Shown here piece by piece: positions 27,630 to 36,801 of a DNA stretch of 64,000 nt. A program made the translations under genes and the position numbers. The first letter of the stretch is position 1, and each line of letters begins with the position of its first letter. This stretch comes from Pseudomonas syringae (GTDB lineage: Bacteria; Pseudomonadota; Gammaproteobacteria; Pseudomonadales; Pseudomonadaceae), in NCBI RefSeq assembly GCF_023278085.1, contig NZ_CP066265.1, positions 1,022,501 through 1,086,500 of the forward strand, written 5' to 3'. The notes below the pieces were generated by a model. The model was not told the DNA's origin. It ran no database searches and worked only from the letters and a program-made list of their open reading frames with translations.

Positions 27630-28646
27630 TCAGACGATACGACTGGTGGTGTAGAACGACTTTATGTATGCCTTCAATTGCTCTACATGCTTGCTGATTG
27701 ATGCTGATGATTCCTCTTGTAAAGTGACGTTGTCCAGAAAACTGTACAGCGATTCATAAACCTTTTTGGCTTCCTGGACCCAGAGTGTTTTGCTCTGATT
27801 GACGCCATCGAGCTCGTTCAGCTCATCCAGCTTTCCTGCTATGGCCTTTGCTTCCTGCATAGCAGTGCGGGATTCTTCGAGAAGGGCGTTATAGCGCATT
27901 CTCAGCCTGTCGCGTTCTTTAGTGAGATCAAGGTAAGTCAAGGCGCTGCTCAGCTTGTCGAGTAGCTTGCCGAGTCTTGCAATCCCGGCTTTTATCAATT
28001 CAATCTCAGGCGACGATAGAGAGATCAGGGCAAGCTCATCCGGAGTGGGCAGCAGGTCCTTGAATATATCTGCCAGATTGTGCTGTTCAAATGTTTTGAT
28101 GGTGGCGTCGAGCAGACGGCGATCTTCGGCGATCGTACTCATCGTGCTGTCCAGCGTTGCCTTGCGCTGTGTCATGGTGTCGATCTGCTGCTGGAGTGTT
28201 TCCAGCAAACGACGGTCTTTCAGTTTCAAGTCGATCTGCAGCATATTATCGCTGCTTGCGGCAATGGCTTGGGCGCCACTGTTTATGGCAGTTGTCAGAC
28301 TTGAGAGCTCACGAATGCGATGCTTGTCAAGCAGGCTGATCGCCTGCTGTTTCTGTGCATCGCTCAGTCTTTGGTCCGCTTCGATCTGCTGTTGCTTCAG
28401 ATCAATCTGCTGCAGGTTCACTTTATTCAACTCGACGGTGACAGCGGCCAGTACGTCGCGGTAGACCTTGTCCGCACGATTCAACGCTGCCTGAAGCGGC
28501 AGCATTTTTTCTTTCATAACCGGCAGAAAGTCCAGCTTCAAAGCGGTAACCTGCGTAAGAATGTGCTGGCGGGCGGCGTTCATGACTTCAGTGTCTGGAG
28601 GGGTGAGGAGCAAAGTCTCACCGAGGGCCTCAGTGCTCATCATCAT
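27630..28646 (-). CDS. alpha-xenorhabdolysin-type binary toxin, subunit B (XaxB-like)
   Basis: 338 residues, no signal peptide, almost wholly helical and coiled-coil, with Gln/Leu/Lys-rich heptads (for example 'QQIEADQRLSDAQKQQAISLLDKHRI'). It follows the subunit A gene with a 4-bp overlap. Size, order and composition match XaxB/YaxB, which binds membranes and recruits XaxA to form an alpha-helical pore. It has little hydrophobic sequence, as expected for this family. Base composition is lower in GC than neighbours. The call rests partly on the recognisable partner. Confidence 0.82.
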   Translation of the reverse strand: MMMSTEALGETLLLTPPDTEVMNAARQHILTQVTALKLDFLPVMKEKMLPLQAALNRADKVYRDVLAAVTVELNKVNLQQIDLKQQQIEADQRLSDAQKQQAISLLDKHRIRELSSLTTAINSGAQAIAASSDNMLQIDLKLKDRRLLETLQQQIDTMTQRKATLDSTMSTIAEDRRLLDATIKTFEQHNLADIFKDLLPTPDELALISLSSPEIELIKAGIARLGKLLDKLSSALTYLDLTKERDRLRMRYNALLEESRTAMQEAKAIAGKLDELNELDGVNQSKTLWVQEAKKVYESLYSFLDNVTLQEESSASISKHVEQLKAYIKSFYTTSRIV

Positions 28647-29863
28647 TGTCCTGTCTTGCTGGATTGTTGTTCGCGTTGAAACTGATCCAGCGCGCTTTCA
28701 AATAGCTTCAGTAGTTGAGTTGTCATGCCTTTTATTTCCAGCCAAGGTGTAACTACGCCCTGGAACTGAAGGGAGAAAATCAGCAGAGCCTGATCGTCTT
28801 TTATCTCAGAAAGTTCATGTGCGGAACTCTCGATATACGCGGCGAGCAGGGCCCAGAGGTCTTTCAGATTGGTTGCACTCTGGTGAGCATCCAGCATGCG
28901 AATGTTCATATCTTCGAAAAGTATTTGCAGGCTGCGCACGGCGGCGGCCAACGGAACTTTTTCTTTGAGTGTTTGAACCTTCTGGTTCTTGGAGGCAATC
29001 ATTCGGTTTTTTTCTTTGCGGATCTTTTCTGCCTGGCTGCCAAAAATACCGCCCGTTATAGCGACCCCTATAGGCCCTCCGAAAACACCCCAGGCAATAT
29101 TGTTTTTTGCTGCTTTGTATTCTTTGTTTTTGTGTTCTATATCGACTGTCAGTTGCTCGATATCTTTTTCCAGCTCCTTGATCTGCTGGTCCAGGTCAGA
29201 GCGACTTGCCAGTTTTACCTTGTCGTTGATACCGGGAATGAGTTGAACGCTCAGGACAGTGCTGAACGTGTCGATGTGTTGCGCCAAAATGCCTGCAGCG
29301 TGCTGATGATTCTTTATCTGTGAGGCCGTCTTCTTCAGGAACTGGGCAAGGGTGATGCAGACCCTCTGGTCGGTGGCACTCAATGGCACCGGCGGTGTGT
29401 TGCGGGCCTCTTCAATGGTCAGGTCGGCAACAGTCAGATCCAGTTGTTTGGCAAAATCCATCTTTTCGATGTAGTTGATGATCTGCCGACCCTGATCCGA
29501 GAATTGCGCGGCAAATAGGTCAATGGTGAAGCCGCTGCGCTTGATACCCTCTTCGATACCCAGCCAGCTTTTGCCGTGACTGTATATTGCCAGGTAAGTC
29601 ACCAACATGTCTTTGGGCTCAAGCCCGGGAATGCCACTTTTTGTGAAACCCAATTGCTGTTCGACACGCGCGAGTGAGGTGGGGATATTAAGGGCGTGCC
29701 GTTCATAGCGCTTCAGACTAAGGATGTCTTCCTGGGTGAGAATAAGTGCGGCGCCCCGGCCACCCTTTTTTTCATCATCCAGCATGAGGCTCAAATACTC
29801 TACGGGTTTTAATGTAACCCGCGCGATGTCTTCGTTTTCCAAGAGTGTTGCTTGAGTCGACAT
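28643..29863 (-). CDS. alpha-xenorhabdolysin-type binary toxin, subunit A (XaxA-like)
   Basis: 406 residues, matching XaxA/YaxA length. N-terminal helices, long coiled coil (about 205-250, 'LDQQIKELEKDIEQLTVDIEHK'-like heptads), then the membrane-inserting 'foot' near 255-275 (NIAWGVFGGPIGVAITGGIF), then a charged helix ('AEKIRKEKNRMIASKN') returning. This helix-hydrophobic hairpin-helix layout is that of ClyA-like alpha pore-forming toxins. No signal peptide; release route unknown. Together with the downstream B gene it would form a cytolytic binary pore, as in Xenorhabdus, Photorhabdus and Yersinia. Confidence 0.85.
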   Translation of the reverse strand: MSTQATLLENEDIARVTLKPVEYLSLMLDDEKKGGRGAALILTQEDILSLKRYERHALNIPTSLARVEQQLGFTKSGIPGLEPKDMLVTYLAIYSHGKSWLGIEEGIKRSGFTIDLFAAQFSDQGRQIINYIEKMDFAKQLDLTVADLTIEEARNTPPVPLSATDQRVCITLAQFLKKTASQIKNHQHAAGILAQHIDTFSTVLSVQLIPGINDKVKLASRSDLDQQIKELEKDIEQLTVDIEHKNKEYKAAKNNIAWGVFGGPIGVAITGGIFGSQAEKIRKEKNRMIASKNQKVQTLKEKVPLAAAVRSLQILFEDMNIRMLDAHQSATNLKDLWALLAAYIESSAHELSEIKDDQALLIFSLQFQGVVTPWLEIKGMTTQLLKLFESALDQFQREQQSSKTGQ

Positions 29864-30159
29864 AATGCACCTTCCATGTGCTGGTTATACTGCCAGAGCG
29901 AAAGGCTCCAGAAGTGTGAGCTGTTTATCGGTAAACAGTCAGGACGACTATAAAGGTGTTTTTGCACGGTGCAAGTAATGGCTCTTGGTTTTCGGCCGGG
30001 ATTATTTTACTGGTTATGTACGTTTCGCATTGGCGTGTAGGGCCGTACAAGCAGTGTGCGTAGTCTTTCAAAAATAGGGGTGCCTTTGACGCGCCGACCC
30101 GCCTAAAATACCGGTCTGATTTTTCGAGTCCCGGCCGGGACGCTTGAGGCACATGTTCA
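29864..30159. other. 296-bp divergent intergenic region, no gene seen
   Basis: Lies between xaxA-like (minus) and the methyltransferase (plus). It must hold the promoters of both. The part from 29870 to 30060 is AT-rich compared with the flanks. A minus-strand open stretch here has no ribosome site or recognisable domain and is left out. Confidence 0.5.
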
Positions 30160-31380
30160 ATGTCAGTCATTACCCCCACGTCACTCACCCCTGCGACCGA
30201 TCATCGAGCACAGTTCCTCGACCTGCTGGACACCAGCCTGTCGCAGAACTCGCTCATCAAGCTGGTCCTGGCCAAATACGTGGGCAGCGAAGCCGAGTTG
30301 CAGCGGGTCATCATCAAGCCGCTGACGATCAAGGAACAGCCTTGTCTGTCATTCGTGTATCGCTACAAGACCCGTGACACCACCCGAAATTTCCCGCTTG
30401 CCGAGGCCGTGAGCGTCATTGCCAGCCTGATACCCGAGTCGTTCAAGAACGCGCACCTGTTGTCGCTGACCGACGAAGTGCAGCTGGAATACAGCAAGAA
30501 GGGCAAGACCACGCTGTTCAAGAGCAAGGCCAGGCAAGAGCGCGAAGTCCCGTCGACGGGTCACGATCGCGAGAAGAAACGCTACCTGGAACTCACCCGG
30601 CCATTCCTGACCGACCTCGGTGTGACCAATCGGCAGCATGAGCTGATCCCGGCCATGTCGCGCAAGTGGAAACAGATCAACAAGTTCATCGAAGTGTTTT
30701 CCCATGCCTTGAGCTCATCGCCGCTCACGCTGGATCAGCCGGTCAAGGTGGCGGACTTCGGCTCCGGCAAGGGCTATCTGACCTTCGCCATCCACGATTA
30801 CCTGTGCAATACCTTGCAAGCCCAAGGGCAGGTGACCGGCGTCGAGCTGCGTGAAGACATGGTCACGCTGTGCAACAAGGCTGCTGCCGGGCTTGAGCAC
30901 CCTGGCCTGACCTTTCAGCACGGTGACGTGCGCAGCGTGGCACCCAGCGCGCTGGATGTGATGATCGCGCTGCACGCCTGTGATATTGCGACCGACTATG
31001 CCATTCACATGGGTATTCGCTCCGGCGCCTCGATCATCATGTGCTCACCGTGCTGTCACAAGCAGATTCGCTTGCAGATCCAGAGCCCGACGCTGTTGAA
31101 ACCGATGCTGCAATACGGTCTGCATATGGGCCAGCAAGCGGAAATGGTCACTGACAGCCTGCGTGCCCTGTTGCTGGAAGCCTGTGGCTACGACGCCAAG
31201 GTGTTCGAATTCATCTCCCTCGAACATACCAACAAGAACAAGATGATTCTCGCCGTCAAACGCGCCGAGCCAGTCAGTCCAGCCCTGTTGCTGGCGCGCA
31301 TTCAGGAGCTGAAAACGTTCTACGGCATCACTGAACACTGCCTGGAAACCCTGCTGCAGGCCGATGGGTATCTCGGCTGA
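30160..31380 (+). CDS. class I SAM-dependent methyltransferase
   Basis: 406 residues. The N-terminal 200 residues are family-specific ('LIKLVLAKYVGSEAELQRVIIKPL', 'LFKSKARQEREVPSTGHDREKKRYL'). The C-terminal half is a Rossmann methyltransferase: motif I 'VKVADFGSGKGYLTFAIHDYL' (about 196-216), 'VTGVELREDMV' (motif II), 'DVMIALHACDIATDYAI' (motif IV), and 'SIIMCSPCCHKQIR' with a conserved Cys pair. This matches the Methyltransf_32-type proteins (eukaryotic GSTCD relatives), thought to act on RNA or protein; the substrate is unknown. Transcribed alone by spacing. Confidence 0.87.
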   Translation: MSVITPTSLTPATDHRAQFLDLLDTSLSQNSLIKLVLAKYVGSEAELQRVIIKPLTIKEQPCLSFVYRYKTRDTTRNFPLAEAVSVIASLIPESFKNAHLLSLTDEVQLEYSKKGKTTLFKSKARQEREVPSTGHDREKKRYLELTRPFLTDLGVTNRQHELIPAMSRKWKQINKFIEVFSHALSSSPLTLDQPVKVADFGSGKGYLTFAIHDYLCNTLQAQGQVTGVELREDMVTLCNKAAAGLEHPGLTFQHGDVRSVAPSALDVMIALHACDIATDYAIHMGIRSGASIIMCSPCCHKQIRLQIQSPTLLKPMLQYGLHMGQQAEMVTDSLRALLLEACGYDAKVFEFISLEHTNKNKMILAVKRAEPVSPALLLARIQELKTFYGITEHCLETLLQADGYLG

Positions 31381-31520
31381 AGAACGCCATTGTGGCCGGC
31401 AGTCTGCGACCAATGGTCAGCTACATGAGCACTTCATTGTTCTGGGTCAATGGTTACACCTCGCGTAAGGCGGATGCTTGAGCTATTGCACAAGCATCCG
31501 AGCCAACCACGAGGTCCGTC

Positions 31521-32669
31521 ATGATCAGCACCTTTTTCATCCCCGCTGTGAACATCATCGGCACCGGCTGCATTGATGAAGCGATGCAAGCCATCCGCAA
31601 ATACGGATTTCGCAAGGCGCTGATCGTCACTGATGCAGGTCTGGCCAAGGCCGGAGTGGCGAGCCAGGTTGCCGGGTTGCTGGTCGAGCAGGGCATCGAC
31701 TCGGTGGTGTATGACGGCGCCAGGCCTAACCCGACCATTGCCAACGTCGAGAAAGGCCTGGCCGTGTTGCAGGAACGGCAGTGCGATTTCGTGATCTCTC
31801 TGGGCGGTGGCTCACCCCACGACTGCGCCAAGGGTATCGCCCTGTGCGCCAGCAATGGCGGGCATATCAGCGACTACGAAGGCGTCGACCGTTCGGCAAA
31901 ACCGCAATTGCCGCTGATCGCCATCAACACCACGGCCGGAACCGCCAGCGAGATGACCCGCTTCTGCATCATCACCGATGAAACCCGTCACGTGAAAATG
32001 GCCATCATCGACCGCAACGTGACGCCGCTGTTGTCGGTAAACGACCCGAACATGATGGTTGCTATGCCCAAATCGCTGACAGCGGCCACCGGCATGGACG
32101 CGCTGACCCACGCCATCGAAGCCTACGTTTCAACCGCCGCCAACCCGATCACTGACGCCTGCGCGTTGCAGGCCATGGCGTTGATCGCCAACAACCTGCG
32201 TGAAGCAGTCAATAACGGGACAAACATCACGGCTCGCGAGAATATGGCCTATGCCCAGTTCCTCGCGGGCATGGCATTCAACAATGCGTCGCTGGGCTAC
32301 GTGCATGCCATGGCGCATCAACTGGGTGGCTTCTATGATTTGCCTCATGGCGTGTGCAACGCTGTTTTGTTGCCTCATGTACAGCGCTTCAATGCCAGCG
32401 TCAGTGCTGCACGCCTGACCGATGTCGCGCATGCCATGGGCGCCAATATTCGCGGCCTGTCCCCGGAAGAGGGCGCTCAGGCGGCCATTGAAGCCATCCG
32501 CGCGTTGTCTGCCGCCGTGGAGATTCCGGCAGGCTTGACGGCGCTGGGCGTCAGGGAAGAGGACTTTCCGATGCTGGCTGCCAACGCGCTGAAAGATGCC
32601 TGCGGGCTGACCAACCCGCGCCCAGCGGACCTTGACCAGATTCAGGATATATTCCGCCAGGCGCTTTGA
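31521..32669 (+). CDS. yiaY: iron-containing alcohol dehydrogenase (YiaY-like)
   Basis: 382 residues, group III Fe-ADH. NAD-binding motif '[19 protein letters not shown]' (GGGSPHD about 94-100), '[16 protein letters not shown]', and Fe ligands in '[14 protein letters not shown]' (Asp and His, about 193-200), '[20 protein letters not shown]' (two His, about 262-277). Reversible oxidation of short alcohols or L-threonine-type substrates with NAD. Preceded by a GAGG site; no operon partner closer than 25 bp upstream of the acetyltransferase gene, which may be co-transcribed. Confidence 0.93.
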   Translation: MISTFFIPAVNIIGTGCIDEAMQAIRKYGFRKALIVTDAGLAKAGVASQVAGLLVEQGIDSVVYDGARPNPTIANVEKGLAVLQERQCDFVISLGGGSPHDCAKGIALCASNGGHISDYEGVDRSAKPQLPLIAINTTAGTASEMTRFCIITDETRHVKMAIIDRNVTPLLSVNDPNMMVAMPKSLTAATGMDALTHAIEAYVSTAANPITDACALQAMALIANNLREAVNNGTNITARENMAYAQFLAGMAFNNASLGYVHAMAHQLGGFYDLPHGVCNAVLLPHVQRFNASVSAARLTDVAHAMGANIRGLSPEEGAQAAIEAIRALSAAVEIPAGLTALGVREEDFPMLAANALKDACGLTNPRPADLDQIQDIFRQAL

Positions 32670-32694
32670 TTATCCAGACACTACAGGTTTGTAA

Positions 32695-33141
32695 ATGGAC
32701 ATGCTTCGGCCCTACACCCTCGCAGATCGTGAACGTTGTCTGGATATTTTCGACACCAACGTCCCACGTTACTTTGATCCTGTAGAACGCGAGCAATTCG
32801 CCAGTTTCCTGATGGCTCCGCTGGGTCACTACTTCGTGGTGGCGCGTGATTGCGAGGTTGTGGCCTGCGGTGGATACCTGGTGCTGTCGGACCCCTCAGT
32901 GGCCGAGCTGACCTGGGGTATGGTCGACAGCAATTGCCACGGCAGCGGTCTGGGCAGGTTTCTCACCGAGGCCCGGCTGGATCTCATGAAGGCTTTACCG
33001 GGTGTCACCCGTGCCTACATCAACACCAGCCAGCATGTTCAGGGGTTCTACTCGAATCTGGGGTTTGTGGCCGTCTCGGTCGAAGTCGACGGGCATGGTT
33101 GCGGTATTGACAGCGTCAAGATGGAGCTGGCGTTTTCGTAA
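32695..33141 (+). CDS. GNAT-family N-acetyltransferase
   Basis: 148 residues. N-acetyltransferase fold: 'LRPYTLADRERCLDIFDTNVPRYF' (beta1-alpha1), 'VVARDCEVVACGGYLVL', and the acetyl-CoA P-loop in 'GSGLGRFLTEARLDL' (about 83-97), then 'AYINTSQHVQGFYSNLGF' with the conserved Tyr near the C terminus. Acts on an unknown amine. It follows the alcohol dehydrogenase by 25 bp and may share its transcript. A second in-frame ATG two codons in is an equally good start. Confidence 0.88.
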   Translation: MDMLRPYTLADRERCLDIFDTNVPRYFDPVEREQFASFLMAPLGHYFVVARDCEVVACGGYLVLSDPSVAELTWGMVDSNCHGSGLGRFLTEARLDLMKALPGVTRAYINTSQHVQGFYSNLGFVAVSVEVDGHGCGIDSVKMELAFS

Positions 33142-33259
33142 GCAAGATGCCTGAACCGAAGCTGACAAAAGCCATGGAACCTGAGCCGGCCGGGGCGCTG
33201 TCCGTATAGCATTCAGGTTGTCCTCGCGATTCCCGCGAACAGGCCTGAGAGGTCAACCG

Positions 33260-34513
33260 ATGAGGCCTCTGCGCTCTCTGTCGCAAGGCTGCTATCTGAG
33301 ATGCGTCGTTACTTTTGTGCTGGCCGTGTCATCGCAGTACGTGCATGCGGCAGACATCCCGGAAGGCTTTGCCAAAGGGGTAACAGGGGGTGGGTCTGCC
33401 GCCACCGTGCATCCCGCCACACGTGATGATCTTCGATCAGCACTGTGTGCGTCTTACAACTCGCGCGGCGCCTGCACCGATGACACGCCGCGGGTAATTG
33501 TGCTGGACCACCTGTTCGACTTTCGCGCAAGCGTGTTATCCAGTGGCAGCGCTGAAACCACCGAGCCGGGTTGCGTAGTGAAACCCTGCCCGCAGGGCGG
33601 TGAGCAACTCGCGCTCAACGGTGCCAACAATTTCTGCCAGTCGAGACCGCCCGTCAGCGTGACTTACGACAACGCCGGGCTGAAACCACTGAAAGTCGGC
33701 TCGAACAAAACCCTGATCGGAGTTGGCAACAAAGCAGGCATTCAGGGCGCAGGGCTGTTCATTGGTGACGGCGCGCACAACGTGATCGTTCGCAACCTGA
33801 CGCTTTCGGATATCAATCCACGTGTCGTATGGGGCGGCGACGCGCTCACTCTGAACAAGGCTGATGGTGTCTGGATCGATCACAACACCTTTGCGCGGAT
33901 CGGCAGGCAAATGATCGTGACGGGCTGGGGCACGGCTTCACACGTCACCATTTCCAGCAATGAATTCGACGGCCGTACGCCTTACTCGTCTACCTGTGAT
34001 GGTCATCATTACTGGGTCTGGCTGTTCCTTGGCAGCCAGGACACGTTGACGCTGTCGAGAAACTATATACACGACACCTCCGGCAGAGCGCCCCATTCCG
34101 GAGGCATGAACCATTCACAGGTGACAGCCCAACTGGTCAACAATGTTTTTCAACGCATGACCTACCAGGGCGCAATCATGTCGCGAACGTCATCCTCACA
34201 GTTGCTGGTTGAAGGGAACGACTTCGAGAACGTGGCTCATCCGCTGTACAACGATACGGACCAACCGGGTACGGCGTTCGCCTTGTTCGAACCGGTTTCA
34301 GCAGCCGCGAACGATGCTTGTATGAGCGTGATCGGCAGAGTGTGTGTTGCGAACCGGCAGCGCAGCAGTGGTGATGACTATCGTCCCCAGGATGAATCGG
34401 CGTTGCAGGCATTCAGGGCGTATCGGCAGTATCTGGTGGTGCCGGTTGCGGCAGAAGAAGCCTGGGCGCGGGTGCCGGGGGAGGCGGGGGTGGGGAAGGT
34501 TGGTAAAAAGTGA
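33260..34513 (+). CDS. pectin lyase (PL1 family)
   Basis: 417 residues from ATG 33260 (GAGAGGT upstream). Signal peptide ends near VHAAD (about residue 32). A right-handed beta-helix enzyme: 'GVTGGGSAATVHPATRDDLRSAL' start, 'NKTLIGVGNKAGIQGAGLFI', 'NVIVRNLTLSDINPRVVWGGDALTLNKADGVWIDHNTFARIG' (core VWIDH), 'GWGTASHVTISSNEFDGRTPYS' and the 'ALFEPVSAAANDACMSVIGR' end. The sequence fits bacterial pectin lyase more than pectate lyase because the typical Ca-binding Asp triad is not evident. It would cleave methylated pectin by beta-elimination outside the cell, a plant-tissue trait. Confidence 0.87.
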   Translation: MRPLRSLSQGCYLRCVVTFVLAVSSQYVHAADIPEGFAKGVTGGGSAATVHPATRDDLRSALCASYNSRGACTDDTPRVIVLDHLFDFRASVLSSGSAETTEPGCVVKPCPQGGEQLALNGANNFCQSRPPVSVTYDNAGLKPLKVGSNKTLIGVGNKAGIQGAGLFIGDGAHNVIVRNLTLSDINPRVVWGGDALTLNKADGVWIDHNTFARIGRQMIVTGWGTASHVTISSNEFDGRTPYSSTCDGHHYWVWLFLGSQDTLTLSRNYIHDTSGRAPHSGGMNHSQVTAQLVNNVFQRMTYQGAIMSRTSSSQLLVEGNDFENVAHPLYNDTDQPGTAFALFEPVSAAANDACMSVIGRVCVANRQRSSGDDYRPQDESALQAFRAYRQYLVVPVAAEEAWARVPGEAGVGKVGKK

Positions 34514-34600
34514 GGTGATCATGATTTCAAATTCTTTGAAATTTGAGATGGGGTATACGCGTCAGAGATTTGATTTCAACTTTCCACAAAATTGAAATCA

Positions 34601-34622
34601 AAAAACCGCCGAAGCGGTTTTT
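34601..34622. terminator. bidirectional intrinsic terminator
   Basis: aaaaaccgcc-ga-agcggttttt: five A, a 5-bp GC stem (ccgct-type) and five T. Serves the pectin lyase gene (plus) and the toxin-antitoxin operon (minus). A second inverted repeat, tttgatttcaa/ttgaaatcaaa, lies just upstream at 34570-34602 and may add to it. Confidence 0.8.
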
Positions 34623-34626
34623 GAAG

Positions 34627-34911
34627 TCAGACTCGCCGGTATGCGGCTTCGTAAACCTCGTCATCGCGTCAAGTACCGACACACAGAACCAGTATGATCT
34701 CAGTGCCGTTGACGCGATAAATGATACGAACATCCCCCGTCCGGATCCGGCGAAAACCGGCTAACGCTCCGCGAAGCGGCTTTCCTATCTTGTCAGGTTC
34801 TCCTTGTGCGATCCGTTCGCGTATGACTTTCAGGATCCTTCGTGCCTCAGCCGTTCCTAGCTGTTTGAGGTCTTGATCAACATCAGGGTGAAAGCGGACG
34901 CTCCATTTCAT
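34627..34911 (-). pseudogene. RelE/ParE-type toxin with premature stop at the catalytic Arg codon
   Basis: The open part (34669-34911, 80 codons) reads MKWSVRFHPDVDQDLKQLGT and ends VLCVGT then TGA. Immediately after this TGA the same frame continues RDDEVYEAAYRRV and a second TGA at 34627. That tail matches the normal C terminus of this family. Aligned with E. coli RelE, the first stop falls at the position of Arg81, and the lost tail includes the Tyr87 equivalent, both needed for mRNA cleavage. A single C-to-T change (CGA to TGA) explains it. The toxin is probably inactive unless read through. The antitoxin is intact upstream. Confidence 0.85.
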
Positions 34912-34919
34912 CGTAATGC

Positions 34920-35201
34920 CTATTTGTAGCGAGCCTCCATGTCTTCAAGACTCACAGTATGCTTTTCATCCAGCGTGGACAGGCGCTCAATGGCCAAACG
35001 TTCGGCGCGAAGGTCTTCGAGCTCATCCTGCAAGGCTTGATAGGCATTAACACCCACAAGAACTGCGGCTGGCTCGTTGTCCTTGAAAATCACCAGATGC
35101 GAAACTTCTCCGCTGGTGACTTCCTTCAGTTTTGCACTGAAGCCGCGAACCATGGCTGTGGCGGACACTGCCTGTTCAGCTCGGTCTAGGAGTGCACTCA
35201 T
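34920..35201 (-). CDS. Phd/YefM-family antitoxin
   Basis: 93 residues. The N-terminal Phd/YefM fold ('SATAMVRGFSAKLKEVTSGEVSHLVIFKDNEPAAVLVGVNAYQAL', core VSHLVIFKDNEPAAVLV about 33-49) binds DNA and the C-terminal acidic helix ('LSTLDEKHTVSLEDMEARY') would neutralise the toxin. Eight bases separate it from the toxin gene, typical of a coupled pair with autorepression. The toxin partner is truncated by a stop, so the antitoxin may be a leftover or may still act in regulation. Confidence 0.88.
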   Translation of the reverse strand: MSALLDRAEQAVSATAMVRGFSAKLKEVTSGEVSHLVIFKDNEPAAVLVGVNAYQALQDELEDLRAERLAIERLSTLDEKHTVSLEDMEARYK

Positions 35202-35438
35202 GCGCTTGATGCCTCGATTTAGTAGTCAATGTCAGTGAGTTAGGTGTCTTTAGTAATTAATGATTTATCGTCATTTATTGGCAGCGCAAAACGAGTATAC
35301 GCAATATAGTATGTAAATTAATGTGTTTTATTATGCGTTATAAGTGGGCTTTTGAAATTGGATTGGTATCAGCTTGACAGCTGATTCAGGCCAGGATTAC
35401 GCCACAGTCTCTGTGGAAGTCACCGCCTCGCTTGCAAT

Positions 35439-35879
35439 TTATATCGCCCAGCCAAGCGTAATCACTATCAGCGTCAGGTAGCGCAGGGCTTTTGCGAGGG
35501 TGACCACGAGCAGGAAACGCCACAGCGGCTCACGCATGACACCGGCAATCAGGGTAATCGGGTCGCCAATGACCGGCACCCAGCTGAACAGCAGTGCCCA
35601 ACGGCCAAAGCGTCCATAAATGCCTTGCGCTTTGTCGAGGTGGCGCTCGCTGACGGGGAACCAGCGTTTGTGCCGAAAGCGTTCAATCGAGCGCCCCAGG
35701 TACCAGTTCACCACCGAGCCCAGCACATTCCCCGTCGTTGCAGCCAGCAAGAGAAGGATCGTCACGTAGTGCTCTGAAAGGAGCATGCCGACCAATACGG
35801 CTTCAGATTGCAGTGGCAGGAGCGTGGCGGCACCGAATGCCACACCAAAGAGACCCAAATAGCTGGTCAGCTCGAACAC
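35439..35879 (-). CDS. YqaA/DedA-family (VTT domain) inner-membrane protein
   Basis: 146 residues with about four hydrophobic segments. Family text: 'FGVAFGAATLLPLQSEAVLVGMLL' (about 11-34), 'AATTGNVLGSVVNWYLGR' (about 46-63) with the conserved Gly-Asn and Tyr-Leu-Gly-Arg, and 'FSWVPVIGDPITLIAGVMREP' (about 98-118) with the re-entrant G-D-P motif. YqaA/VTT proteins are thought to handle lipids or ions; the role is not established. It ends where the RcnA gene begins on the same strand, 9 bp downstream of rcnA, so the three-gene rcnR-rcnA-yqaA order suggests one operon. Confidence 0.88.
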   Translation of the reverse strand: MFELTSYLGLFGVAFGAATLLPLQSEAVLVGMLLSEHYVTILLLLAATTGNVLGSVVNWYLGRSIERFRHKRWFPVSERHLDKAQGIYGRFGRWALLFSWVPVIGDPITLIAGVMREPLWRFLLVVTLAKALRYLTLIVITLGWAI

Positions 35880-35888
35880 GGTGTCATC

Positions 35889-36794
35889 TCACGAATACAG
35901 ACCGTTCCAGCCGTGGATACCTACGTATACCCCTACGCAGATAATCAGCACGCTGGAGAGGTAAGGTGCACGCCGGGCGGCGGCATTGAGCCAGGGGAAA
36001 CGGTTTGATGCCTTGCGAGCGCCGATAGCGGCAGCGGCCCCAACCGCCACCAGGGTGATTGCCAGACCAATGCTGAAACACAGCACCATCGCGGCACCCA
36101 GCGTGACTTGCTTCACTTGCAGGCACAGCAGCAAAACGGTGATTGCTGCCGGGCAAGGGATGAGTCCTCCGGTCAAACCAAACATCAGGATCTGACCGTT
36201 GCTGACCTCACGGTGGGTGAAGCGCTTGCGGATGTCGTCGGCATGAGCCTTTTCGTGCGCATCCTGATAGCCCTCAGCAGTCAGCTCCAATCCGTTCAGA
36301 TCGTTGTGATCGTGGCGATGGCCGTGGTGATGTTCCTTGAAGTCCAGGTCATGATCGTGGCCGTGCCCGGTGTTTATGCGGTGTGTCTCGTCGTGGTCGT
36401 GGTCGTGGTCACTGTGAGCGGCGTTTTCTTCTTCAGATTTAAACAGCTGCTCGCCACGCCATGTGCGCCACAGCATCCAGAGTGCAATGGCGATGATCAG
36501 CGCTGAAGACGCGAGCTGAAAGTAGGGCTCCGTGGTTTCTGCATCCAGCCCTTGGCCCAGATACATGCCGCCGATAGCGACCAGCCAGACAACCGCGGTA
36601 TGCGAAAGCGTCGCCGCTAACCCAAGCATCACAGCCTGTTTTACCGATCCCCGAATGGCCACGATGAACGCCGCCATCATGGTTTTGGAATGACCCGGCT
36701 CCAGGCCGTGCAATGCCCCCAACAGGATGGCGCTGGGGAAATACAGCCAGGCGTGGGAACCGCCTTGCTGCAACAGATTGGCAAAGTCGGGCAT
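35889..36794 (-). CDS. rcnA: nickel/cobalt exporter RcnA
   Basis: 301 residues from ATG 36794, the first in-frame start after the regulator gene; a longer frame runs back into rcnR and is unlikely. NicO family: TM1 'ILLGALHGLEPGHSKTMMAAFI' with the HxxxPGH-like GLEPGHSKTM motif (about 24-40), 'AATLSHTAVVWLVAIGGMY', a long cytoplasmic His/Asp loop (about 125-165, 'DHDHDHDETHRINTGHGHDHD' and 'EHHHGHRHDH') that would bind metal, and 'MFGLTGGLIPCPAAITVLLL'. It exports Ni2+/Co2+ from the cytoplasm. Confidence 0.94.
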   Translation of the reverse strand: MPDFANLLQQGGSHAWLYFPSAILLGALHGLEPGHSKTMMAAFIVAIRGSVKQAVMLGLAATLSHTAVVWLVAIGGMYLGQGLDAETTEPYFQLASSALIIAIALWMLWRTWRGEQLFKSEEENAAHSDHDHDHDETHRINTGHGHDHDLDFKEHHHGHRHDHNDLNGLELTAEGYQDAHEKAHADDIRKRFTHREVSNGQILMFGLTGGLIPCPAAITVLLLCLQVKQVTLGAAMVLCFSIGLAITLVAVGAAAAIGARKASNRFPWLNAAARRAPYLSSVLIICVGVYVGIHGWNGLYS

Positions 36795-36801
36795 GTGAAA
36801 C

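Noticed and set aside
29925..30188. 87-codon minus-strand frame between xaxA-like and the methyltransferase gene
   Set aside because: No ribosome site, no domain, and it overlaps the methyltransferase start region.
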